Origin: an uncultured Mycoplasmatota bacterium
Lineage (GTDB): Bacteria; Bacillota_I; Bacilli_A; RF39; UBA660
NCBI GenBank assembly: GCA_946497375.1
Contig: CAMMKE010000073.1
Span: 1-5,030, forward strand
DNA: 5,030 nucleotides
Reading direction: 5' to 3'
Shown here: piece by piece, positions 1 through 4,997 of the stretch
Layout of the letters: each line of letters starts with the position of its first letter
Numbering within the stretch: position 1 is the first letter of the stretch
Notes under the pieces: model-generated
The model's input: the letters and a program-made list of their open reading frames with translations, nothing else
Databases searched by the model: none
Told to the model about the DNA's origin: nothing
Position numbers and translations under genes: made by a program

Positions 1-61
1 TTACTTTTTTGAATCGTTAACGCCAACTGATGATTCACGTACAAACTTTATAGCACACTTT
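1..61. other. Unassigned left edge; possible end of a flanking gene
   Basis: No complete gene can be supported here. On the plus strand the three frames close at 10-12, 18-20 and 74-76; the last would put its stop in the loop of the hairpin at 62-89, which is unlikely for a real gene end. On the minus strand one frame is open from 72 down to a TAA stop at 3-1 and would end in the residues FVRESSVGVNDSKK, but it has no ATG, GTG or TTG start within the open stretch. A gene ending at 12 or 20 from the left, with the hairpin as its terminator, is possible but cannot be tested in this window. Confidence 0.25.
48..58 (+). repeat. Putative left-edge recombinase half-site
   Basis: TTATAGCACAC matches the half-site TTATAGGACAC at 3920-3930 at 10 of 11 positions, in the same orientation, and lies between the window edge and the first terminator. 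No partner left arm is visible upstream of it. In AT-rich DNA one such near match can arise by chance, so this is a weak candidate for a left attachment site. Confidence 0.25.
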
Positions 62-89
62 AAAAGGAAGAGTTAATTCTCTTCCTTTT
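62..89. terminator. Perfect 11-bp stem-loop, probable bidirectional terminator
   Basis: AAAAGGAAGAG (62-72) pairs perfectly with CTCTTCCTTTT (79-89) around a six-base loop TTAATT. The A-tract and T-tract at the two feet let it act in either direction. It lies 16 bp beyond the stop of the leftward XRE gene, so it most likely ends that transcript; it could also end a rightward transcript entering from the left. Confidence 0.75.
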
Positions 90-105
90 CTGTATCTAAT
101 AGTTT

Positions 106-360
106 TTAATCGATTTCTTCTGTTTCTTCACTAGCTTCGGGTTCTTCAAATAATTTTCCTAAAGGTATTTCTAGTACCTGTGCGAACTTATAAGCAGTTC
201 CTACACTAAAAGTTTGAAATACTTTTTCAGATTCAATGTTTTTTATGAAACTAATAGCATATAGACTTCTTTCAGCTAGTTGTTCCTGAGTTAGTCCTTT
301 TAGTTTTCTATACTTTTTAAGATTTTTGCCGAATACATAGTAAATATAGTTTTCATCCAT
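106..360 (-). CDS. XRE-family helix-turn-helix transcriptional regulator
   Basis: This is a small cytoplasmic DNA-binding protein of 84 residues consisting of one Cro/C1-type HTH domain. FGKNLKKYRKLKGLTQEQLAE (residues 10-30) is the classic first two helices. SLYAISFIKNIES (32-44) covers the recognition helix and the usual glutamate. TAYKFAQVLEIPLGKLFEE (55-73) is the closing helix pair seen in this family as 'LxKIAxALxVPLxxLF'. A short acidic tail (EEPEASEETEEID) follows. The frame stays open to an ATG at 417, but the start at 360 is preferred because GGTGAT lies four bases upstream and the HTH begins where family members begin. It is divergent from the operon at 466, so it probably represses that operon and itself. 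It has no peptidase or toxin domain, so it is more likely a plain regulator than a toxin-antitoxin component. Confidence 0.9.
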   Translation of the reverse strand: MDENYIYYVFGKNLKKYRKLKGLTQEQLAERSLYAISFIKNIESEKVFQTFSVGTAYKFAQVLEIPLGKLFEEPEASEETEEID

Positions 361-403
361 ATGTATCACCAATATAATTATCTCAATATTAGGTTGAATT
401 TCT

Positions 404-422
404 GGTCTGCTGTTCATAGACC
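404..422. promoter_or_regulatory. Candidate operator, 5-9-5 inverted repeat
   Basis: GGTCT (404-408) and AGACC (418-422) form a perfect inverted repeat with a nine-base spacer, 19 bp in all. The right arm coincides with the proposed -35 element at 417-422, the place where a dimeric HTH repressor would block the rightward operon. Assigning it to the adjacent XRE protein is an inference from position and size. Confidence 0.4.
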
Positions 423-445
423 TTTTTGAAGATTTGTGATATACT
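417..445 (+). promoter_or_regulatory. Candidate promoter of the rightward operon
   Basis: TATACT (440-445) is a 5/6 match to the -10 consensus and is preceded by TGA, an extended -10. Seventeen bases upstream, TAGACC (417-422) is a moderate -35 match. Transcription would start near 452, almost on the GGAGG at 452-456, giving a very short leader. That oddity lowers confidence. Confidence 0.45.
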
Positions 446-465
446 TATCTTGGAGGTTGATATTT

Positions 466-1107
466 ATGAGTAAAATTGAACATAAACCTGGGTATATATA
501 TATTTATCCTTGCATTCAAGGAAATCTAAAAAATTTGTCCAAGATTGGTGTAACAGATGATTTTAAAGAACGTATGGCTCAGCATGTGCGAACACCATAT
601 CAAGGATTTACTTGCTTTTTAAACTTTTCTAATCGTAAACCTATCGCTACAGCTTTTCGTGTTAATCATATGGACGTAGCAGATGATTTAGTTAAAAATT
701 ATTTCAGTGCAGGCTATCAGATAGCAGCTAGGATTGAAGTATATAACATTAATTATAATGTTGCAATTCAAGAATTATACAACCTTTTATATGATAATGA
801 TGAATATATTGAGCTAATAGAAGATGGTGTTACTGATTATAGTTTCCTTAAAGATGATGGAGAGAGTTTGGTTGATACATCTAAGTCTAGTTTTGAAAGG
901 ATTAAACAAGCACTTCTATCTAAGTACGATGATGTACCAACGAAGTTATTTAAGCTTTTAAGAACTAAGGATGATATCCAAAGCAAGTGTCCTTCCCACC
1001 TTAGATATGGTAATTATGTAGAATTTCCGAATGATATGATTCTAGATCTTAATTTTGATAAGGCTGGAAGAATTGACATTTTAACACAATTAAGTGATTT
1101 ATTATAA
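466..1107 (+). CDS. GIY-YIG/T5orf172-like nuclease-fold protein
   Basis: This is a soluble 213-residue protein whose first 80 or so residues resemble the T5orf172 branch of the GIY-YIG nuclease superfamily. GYIYIY (9-14) gives the first tyrosine motif. LSKIGVTDDFKERMAQH (24-40) gives the second motif, with K26-I27-G28 and the conserved arginine R36. The segment ADDLVKNYF (72-80) aligns with the family helix 'AxxLExxLHxxF', but V76 falls where the catalytic glutamate is expected and F80 where the histidine is; D73 and D74 are the nearest acidic residues. It may therefore be a binding-only derivative, or my alignment may be shifted. Residues 100-213 carry no domain I recognise. The frame opens at a GTG at 436, but the ATG at 466 is chosen for GGAGG nine bases upstream. 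It leads an operon with two membrane-anchored proteins; its stop abuts the next ribosome site. Confidence 0.7.
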   Translation: MSKIEHKPGYIYIYPCIQGNLKNLSKIGVTDDFKERMAQHVRTPYQGFTCFLNFSNRKPIATAFRVNHMDVADDLVKNYFSAGYQIAARIEVYNINYNVAIQELYNLLYDNDEYIELIEDGVTDYSFLKDDGESLVDTSKSSFERIKQALLSKYDDVPTKLFKLLRTKDDIQSKCPSHLRYGNYVEFPNDMILDLNFDKAGRIDILTQLSDLL

Positions 1108-1122
1108 AGGAGTTGGAGTAAA

Positions 1123-2187
1123 GTGAAAATATTTGGAGTGATTGGTGGTTGGATTAAAACCCATTTAGTAGTTACGATTATTATAGGTGTCGCAGTTGTA
1201 GGTGTTGTAACATTCCTTTTATTCAATAATACATCTAAATTAGATTTTGGTGGTTTATTTAATAAGAAGGTGACATCTGAAGTTTATCTTAATTATGGTG
1301 AAGAACTACATTCTTTTATTTATAGATACCTTATGTTTAATAAAAGCGGTAAGGTTTACATGTTAGAGCAAAGAATAGATCGAGATGAGCAAGATCAAGC
1401 AGATAATTTTGAAAAGCTTGTATTAAAATATGGTGTTGATAATGTTTATAAGAGATGTAATAAAGAATATAGTTATTGTTTTGGTACACTTGGTATTTCT
1501 GAGTTTGGTACAGGAGTTTATACCATAGATAATGGTAAAGTTAAAATCGAATGGGATTCTAACTATAAGGATACTAACTATTACAGAATTAAGGATGGCC
1601 AAATTTGGGCTCTTAACTCTGATTTGGAACTTACAGATACATCATACGAACCTGTGAAAGATTATAATAAGTGGAAGAAATGTCAAAGTGATAAGAATTG
1701 TGATGAAGTTTTTTCTATTGAAGATCCTTTAAATGATTTTGACTTTAGTTCATTATATCCTGCATTCGAAAAGATGGCTAACAGATATAGTAGATATTGT
1801 CATCACAATTATGAATATGCTTTTAAGGATATAACTGGTGATGGTATAGATGAAATGTTAGTGCGTCAAAGTTATGGTGAAAGCGATTGGCGTTTATTTC
1901 AGATTTATTATGCTAATACTTGGGACGCAAAAATTTTACCACTTGGTGATGACGTGGGAGCTTTTGAGAATGTTGAAATATCTGACGTTTATGAGGGCGG
2001 TTATATTTATATTTCTGGACAATATTTGGCTAGTAGTTATTATAAAGTTTCTGAAGATGGAGTTTTTTTGGATTTTGTGAGCAATGATATAGATGATTTG
2101 CCTAGTGAAAAATCAATATATGAAGATATTAGTGACTGGAAGAGTATTACTAGAGATGATGAATATTGCAAAATAATTAATAACTAA
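1123..2187 (+). CDS. Membrane-anchored exported protein with DxTGDG motif
   Basis: This protein of 354 residues has a short basic N-terminus (MKIFGVIGGWIKT), one hydrophobic helix at about 14-34 and a large domain expected outside the membrane. No signal-peptidase or lipobox site is evident, so it should stay anchored. DITGDGIDEMLV (236-247) resembles the calcium-loop motif 'DxxGDGxxELL' common in exported proteins of Bacillota. The flanks (211-320) look beta-rich and Tyr-rich. Cysteines lie at 112, 119, 187, 193, 226 and 349. The GTG start follows AAGGAG (1107-1112, ten bases upstream), a site that overlaps the previous stop codon, indicating translation from the operon. Residues 7-27 closely match the anchor of the next protein. 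The biochemical role is unknown; an adhesin, a sensor or part of a surface complex would all fit. Confidence 0.7.
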   Translation: MKIFGVIGGWIKTHLVVTIIIGVAVVGVVTFLLFNNTSKLDFGGLFNKKVTSEVYLNYGEELHSFIYRYLMFNKSGKVYMLEQRIDRDEQDQADNFEKLVLKYGVDNVYKRCNKEYSYCFGTLGISEFGTGVYTIDNGKVKIEWDSNYKDTNYYRIKDGQIWALNSDLELTDTSYEPVKDYNKWKKCQSDKNCDEVFSIEDPLNDFDFSSLYPAFEKMANRYSRYCHHNYEYAFKDITGDGIDEMLVRQSYGESDWRLFQIYYANTWDAKILPLGDDVGAFENVEISDVYEGGYIYISGQYLASSYYKVSEDGVFLDFVSNDIDDLPSEKSIYEDISDWKSITRDDEYCKIINN

Positions 2188-2210
2188 ATGTATGTTAAGG
2201 ACGGGATTTT

Positions 2211-3272
2211 ATGTTTAAGATTATATTAGGTTGGATTCAGCAACATGTTGCAGCAACTATTATCATTAGTGTGGTAATTATTGGTAGTGCTGTTGCTACC
2301 TCTGTTATTCTATTAAATGATAAAGATGTAACAAAGGAAGAGGACAAACAATATGAGGCTTCTCAGTCTGTTGTGTTAAAGAAAGATTTAAATTTTGAAG
2401 TTAATAGCGATCTATCCCTATTGTCTTTAATAGATAATGATAATAAGGTAAAGATTATAAGTGATGATGAGATAGTAGATACTTCTACTCTAGGTGAAAA
2501 AGAACTTGTTATTAAGTATTTAGATAACAATCAGGAGAAAGAACAACATGTTAAGATTAATATTGTAGATACTACAAAACCTGTAATCGAGTTTAACAAG
2601 GAATTAACTACTACTGTTGGTACTAAAATTGATTTATTAAAAGGTGTTAAGGTTAGCGATAACTCTAAAGAAGAAATCAAATCAACTGTTGAGGGAAAAT
2701 ATAATTTTGATAAAGATGGTTCATATAATTTAAAATATGTTGCTATAGATTCTAGTAATAATAAAGCTGAAGAGGAGTTTATTTTAAAGGTTAACAAGAA
2801 ACAAACTAATTCAACTACTCCTCCCCAAAATCCTAATACAAATAATAATTCAAATACTAATAATAATGTAGAAGAGAAACCAAATAATAATACTCCAACA
2901 AAGTCTGATCCATTAAAGAAATATTGTGATCATAGAGTTGCTGGTTATTCTACTGATGAGTCTGGGATATGCAAAGCTCTTTATTCAGAGTCAGAAATGT
3001 GTAATTATGGGAGTACTTGCTTTGGGGGTGATAATCCATATACATTATGTGTTTTAATATCCGAAACAGAGGCAATTGATGAAAATGGTAAAGTGTGGAA
3101 AACATATGATGAATGCATAGATAATAACTATCCTGGTGGCAAGGCAAAATATGATGCAGATGAAATTGCATGGAAAAATAGAACTAGAGAGAAAGCAAAG
3201 CAAATATGTGAATCTCGTGGTTATGGATGGACAAATGCCATAGATGATATATTTGGAAATTGTACTTGGTAA
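2211..3272 (+). CDS. Membrane-anchored Ig-like and Cys-rich surface protein
   Basis: This 353-residue protein begins with MFKIILGWIQQH and a transmembrane helix at about 13-35, oriented N-in, so the remainder is extracytoplasmic. Residues about 50-195 look like bacterial Ig-like repeats of the DUF5011/Cry22Aa type: VDTTKPVIEF (119-128), VGTKIDLLKGVKVSDNS (136-152) and DGSYNLKYVAIDSSNN (169-184) are typical phrases. An Asn/Thr/Pro linker (about 197-233) leads to a C-terminal module with eight cysteines at 239, 254, 264, 270, 280, 302, 333 and 351, consistent with up to four disulfides. I do not recognise that module. AAGGA lies nine bases upstream of the ATG and 23 bp separate it from the previous stop, so the two genes are co-transcribed. 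There is no LPXTG motif. The architecture suggests a stalk presenting a binding head. Confidence 0.75.
   Translation: MFKIILGWIQQHVAATIIISVVIIGSAVATSVILLNDKDVTKEEDKQYEASQSVVLKKDLNFEVNSDLSLLSLIDNDNKVKIISDDEIVDTSTLGEKELVIKYLDNNQEKEQHVKINIVDTTKPVIEFNKELTTTVGTKIDLLKGVKVSDNSKEEIKSTVEGKYNFDKDGSYNLKYVAIDSSNNKAEEEFILKVNKKQTNSTTPPQNPNTNNNSNTNNNVEEKPNNNTPTKSDPLKKYCDHRVAGYSTDESGICKALYSESEMCNYGSTCFGGDNPYTLCVLISETEAIDENGKVWKTYDECIDNNYPGGKAKYDADEIAWKNRTREKAKQICESRGYGWTNAIDDIFGNCTW
2816..2910 (+). repeat. Asn/Thr/Pro low-complexity linker region within the surface protein
   Basis: A run of near-repeated AAT and ACT triplets encodes Asn, Thr and Pro between the Ig-like part and the Cys-rich part. It is probably a flexible, wall-spanning linker; such runs readily change length by slippage. 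Confidence 0.7.
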
Positions 3273-3349
3273 GGATAGCAATTGCAACTGCTATTTTAGT
3301 TGCTCTTATTGATGATTATAACCAAATATTTGGTGAGTTAATTGATTAA
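3266..3349 (+). CDS. Possible micro-ORF, hydrophobic peptide
   Basis: A frame open from 3248 reads through the end of the preceding gene to a TAA at 3347-3349. From the TTG at 3266 it encodes 27 residues; from the TTG at 3260, 29. It holds a hydrophobic run IAIATAILVALI followed by an acidic amphipathic end DDYNQIFGELID, which reads like real protein rather than random translation. Its stop overlaps the terminator stem, as expected for the last gene of an operon. Against it, there is no ATG or GTG and only a weak GGA (3255-3257) upstream. It lies in the -1 frame relative to the surface protein, so a frameshifted extension or a remnant of a decayed gene is also possible. Confidence 0.4.
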   Translation: MVRIAIATAILVALIDDYNQIFGELID

Positions 3350-3371
3350 GATAGTATTAGCTATCTTTTTT
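3348..3371 (+). terminator. Rho-independent terminator of the surface-protein operon
   Basis: AAGATAG (3348-3354) pairs with CTATCTT (3361-3367) around TATTAG, and a run of six T follows (3366-3371). The stem is AT-rich and so of modest strength. It ends the transcript running from about 450 through the last coding sequence. Confidence 0.7.
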
Positions 3372-3410
3372 CTTTAATTTATATATTAACATAGTTAGTT
3401 AGGAGTATGT

Positions 3411-3860
3411 ATGAATGCATTTAAACTTTCTAATATAAGTGATAATATATATTATGATGTGAAGAACATACAAATTAAGTTTAATAATGGTGAAACTATT
3501 TTTATTGCAATTGACCATATTAATGATTTTGATCTTAGTTTTACTAGACGCATGTGTGATATATTTCATGATCCAGTTTTTAAGAAAGCGTTTATGTTTT
3601 ATGAAGGATTTATTTCAATCGATTTACCTTATATAAAGCAAGTGCTTGGGGATAATATTATGGATCATTTACTTTATAGAAATGGAATTAATTCATTAAC
3701 AATTGAGTATAATGATGATTTTAAGATTAAAAGTGATTCTCAGATGCTCTTATGCATTTTTGATGAACATTATGGTCTTAATATGTATTCAAAGTTAAGC
3801 TACGAGGAAACAGGAGATTCGTTTGTTGTGAGGTGGAGTCCAGTGGATCTTACTAAATAG
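3411..3860 (+). CDS. Unrecognised acidic cytosolic protein
   Basis: This is a 149-residue protein with no signal peptide or membrane helix and an excess of Asp/Glu (22) over Lys/Arg (14). I do not recognise its family. The N-terminal part alternates charged and hydrophobic residues (VKNIQIKFNNGETIFIAID, 17-35), suggesting beta strands. The middle (FKKAFMFYEGFISIDLPYIKQVLG, 57-80) mixes helix and strand, and the C-terminal strand SFVVRWSPVD (137-146) looks like an edge strand. AGGAG (3401-3405) lies five bases before the ATG; a nearer ATG at 3407 closes after a few codons. It sits between two terminators and is therefore its own unit, but no convincing promoter is visible in the 39 bp upstream, where TATATT (3382-3387) lacks a -35 partner. 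It may be an accessory or anti-host factor, but that is only inferred from location. Confidence 0.75.
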   Translation: MNAFKLSNISDNIYYDVKNIQIKFNNGETIFIAIDHINDFDLSFTRRMCDIFHDPVFKKAFMFYEGFISIDLPYIKQVLGDNIMDHLLYRNGINSLTIEYNDDFKIKSDSQMLLCIFDEHYGLNMYSKLSYEETGDSFVVRWSPVDLTK

Positions 3861-3884
3861 GATAGACAACTATGTCTGTCTTTT
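3861..3884 (+). terminator. Rho-independent terminator after the 149-residue gene
   Basis: GATAGACA (3861-3868) pairs with TGTCTGTC (3873-3880), including one G-U pair, around the four-base loop ACTA. TTTTATTTT follows. It begins directly after the TAG stop. Confidence 0.8.
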
Positions 3885-3909
3885 ATTTTGTTTAATAGTT
3901 TCTAATTAG

Positions 3910-3938
3910 TTGACTTTTATTATAGGACACGTTAAAAC
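3910..3938 (+). promoter_or_regulatory. Candidate promoter of the recombinase gene
   Basis: TTGACT (3910-3915) is a 5/6 match to the -35 consensus; TAAAAC (3933-3938) lies 17 bases on and is a 4/6 match to the -10. An alternative -10 is TATTAT (3918-3923), which gives a longer leader but a poor -35. In either case the recombinase half-site at 3920-3930 overlaps the promoter, suggesting that the recombinase may control its own expression. Confidence 0.4.
3918..3931 (+). repeat. Direct repeat, upstream copy of the recombinase arm
   Basis: TATTATAGGACACG matches 4983-4996 at 13 of 14 positions in the same orientation. The two copies flank the recombinase gene. No matching inverted left arm is present here, so it looks like a half-site rather than a full crossover site. 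Confidence 0.65.
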
Positions 3939-3957
3939 AACAATGAGGTGATGCAAT

Positions 3958-4920
3958 GTGGTTGATTGTAGTATTGCTGTTTATGATGATAGAAAAGATA
4001 TTGATCCTATTCTATCTACTAATATGATTGTTAAAGATTATGCCAATGCTTTAGATGTTCACGATGGTACAAGAGATAGTTACTTATCCGGTATTAAGTA
4101 TTTTCTTAAATGGTTACAAGTAAATAATATTGAGTCGGTCAATAGACAGGTTATGTTGAATTATAAGAAGCATTTAATTGCTACTTATCCTTCAGCTTCT
4201 ACTGTAAATGCATATTTAGCTGGTGTACGTTCTTTATTTAAGTATTTAGAGACCTTAGGTATTCCTAATGTTATGAGTACAATTAAGAGTGTTAAACAAA
4301 GTAAGACACATAAGAAGTTACCTTTAACAAAGGAACAAGCACTTACTATTCAAAGTAATATTGGAAGAGGTACTCTACAAGAAAAGAGAGATTATGCAAT
4401 TTACGAATTGTGTTTGCGTAACGGGCTTAGAGAGATAGAACTAACACGTGCTAATGTGGAAGATATAAGTATAAGGGATGGTGAACATATTCTTTACCTT
4501 CAAGGTAAATTTCAAAATGAGAAGAATACATTTGTTGTATTATGTTCTACTGTTATGGAAGCTCTTAATGATTATTTGATGGCACGTGGCGCTTATAAGA
4601 TGTCGGATCCACTATTTATAGGACTAGCACATAATAAGTTTGGTACGAGACTAACAACGCGTAGCATTAGGAGATTGATTACTAAGATGCTTATTGATAA
4701 CAATTGTAAAAATAAGCGTGTTACCCCACATAGTTTGAGACATACCGCTATTACTTCTCTTACTAAGGCAAGTGATAATGATCTTCTAAAGACTCAAATC
4801 TTTGCTCGACACTCTGACGTTAATACCACTACTATTTATATACATGAGGATCAGAGAATTAGTAACGCACCTGAGAAGATTCTGGAAACTTACTTTAATG
4901 GCTCAATTGATGGAAATTAG
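3958..4920 (+). CDS. Tyrosine recombinase/integrase (XerC/XerD-like)
   Basis: This 320-residue site-specific recombinase cuts and rejoins DNA through a 3'-phosphotyrosine. The N-terminal core-binding (SAM-like) domain spans about 24-110 (GTRDSYLSGIKYFLKWL, 37-53; VNAYLAGVRSLFKYLE, 83-98). The catalytic domain spans about 120-315 and has every expected residue: R158 in NGLREIEL, K184 in LQGKFQNEK, H258 and R261 in HSLRH, H285 in ARHSDVNTT, and nucleophile Y294. The size is that of Xer-like enzymes and lacks the extra arm-binding domain of lambda-type integrases. The GTG start is chosen because GAGGTGAT (3945-3952) sits five bases upstream; an overlapping ATG at 3956 is out of frame. No excisionase-like gene is adjacent. 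The dif-like site just downstream is its probable substrate. Whether it integrates an element, resolves dimers or inverts DNA cannot be told here. Confidence 0.95.
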   Translation: MVDCSIAVYDDRKDIDPILSTNMIVKDYANALDVHDGTRDSYLSGIKYFLKWLQVNNIESVNRQVMLNYKKHLIATYPSASTVNAYLAGVRSLFKYLETLGIPNVMSTIKSVKQSKTHKKLPLTKEQALTIQSNIGRGTLQEKRDYAIYELCLRNGLREIELTRANVEDISIRDGEHILYLQGKFQNEKNTFVVLCSTVMEALNDYLMARGAYKMSDPLFIGLAHNKFGTRLTTRSIRRLITKMLIDNNCKNKRVTPHSLRHTAITSLTKASDNDLLKTQIFARHSDVNTTTIYIHEDQRISNAPEKILETYFNGSIDGN

Positions 4921-4928
4921 TGCAATTT

Positions 4929-4953
4929 AAAGAGGCAAATAATGCCTCTTTTT
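4929..4953 (+). terminator. Rho-independent terminator of the recombinase gene
   Basis: AAAGAGGCA (4929-4937) pairs perfectly with TGCCTCTTT (4943-4951) around AATAA and ends in a T-run to 4953. It starts eight bases after the stop codon. Confidence 0.9.
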
Positions 4954-4967
4954 ATGTGCTTAATTTT

Positions 4968-4995
4968 GTGTCCTTTATTTCATATTACAGGACAC
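4968..4995. other. dif-like 28-bp recombination site, putative
   Basis: Two 11-bp arms, GTGTCCTTTAT (4968-4978) and TTACAGGACAC (4985-4995), are inverted copies at 9 of 11 positions (outer seven perfect) and flank a six-base centre, TTCATA. This 11+6+11 plan is that of XerC/XerD dif sites and similar tyrosine-recombinase cores. From memory of the Bacillota dif consensus, it shares TCCT and ATATTA in register but differs in the outer right arm, so it is not the host dif itself. It lies 47 bp downstream of the recombinase gene and after its terminator. Confidence 0.6.
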
Positions 4996-4996
4996 G
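4983..4996 (+). repeat. Direct repeat, downstream copy of the recombinase arm
   Basis: TATTACAGGACACG repeats the sequence at 3918-3931 with one mismatch (C for T). It contains the right arm of the dif-like site plus two centre bases and the following G. Confidence 0.65.
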
Positions 4997-4997
4997 A

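Larger units (their letters stand above)
361..465. promoter_or_regulatory. Divergent intergenic control region
   Basis: These 105 bp separate the start codons of the leftward XRE gene and the rightward operon, so both promoters should lie here or overlap the coding ends. The rightward promoter and a small inverted repeat are listed separately. For the leftward gene I see the ribosome site GGTGAT (minus strand, 365-370) but only weak promoter-like hexamers. Confidence 0.6.

Noticed and set aside
361..417. N-terminal extension of the XRE protein to the ATG at 417
   Set aside because: The extra 19 residues are unlike the family, the ribosome site at that start is poor, and the stretch overlaps the likely control region; the start at 360 has GGTGAT well placed.
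436..465. GTG start ten codons before the GIY-YIG ATG
   Set aside because: It lies within or next to the proposed -10 and has no ribosome site, while the ATG at 466 has GGAGG nine bases before it.
987..993. GTGTCCT, same as the left arm core of the dif-like site
   Set aside because: It lies inside the GIY-YIG coding sequence and has no inverted partner at the right distance; a seven-base match is expected by chance.
1014..1226. Minus-strand open frame across the end of the nuclease-like gene and the start of the next
   Set aside because: It is antisense to two supported genes, and the protein is of low-complexity, shadow type.
1874..2080. Plus-strand open frame in another phase inside the DxTGDG protein
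   Set aside because: It is fully inside a better-supported gene, and its hydrophobic translation looks like a frame shadow.
2840..2868. AAT/ACT triplet run as a CRISPR or iteron array
   Set aside because: The units are three bases long, in frame and encode an Asn/Thr linker; there is no spacer structure.
3248..3272. Programmed -1 frameshift joining the surface protein to the micro-ORF
   Set aside because: No X XXY YYZ slippery heptamer is in frame in the overlap; it is kept only as an alternative in the micro-ORF entry.
2531..3287. Three minus-strand open frames under the Ig-like/Cys-rich gene
   Set aside because: All are antisense to a gene with clear domains and a strong ribosome site; their Ser/His/Tyr-rich translations look like shadows.
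3284..3303. Small hairpin GCAACT/AGTTGC after the operon's last large gene
   Set aside because: It has a six-bp stem, an eight-base loop and no T-run; it lies inside the micro-ORF, and the better terminator is at 3348-3371.
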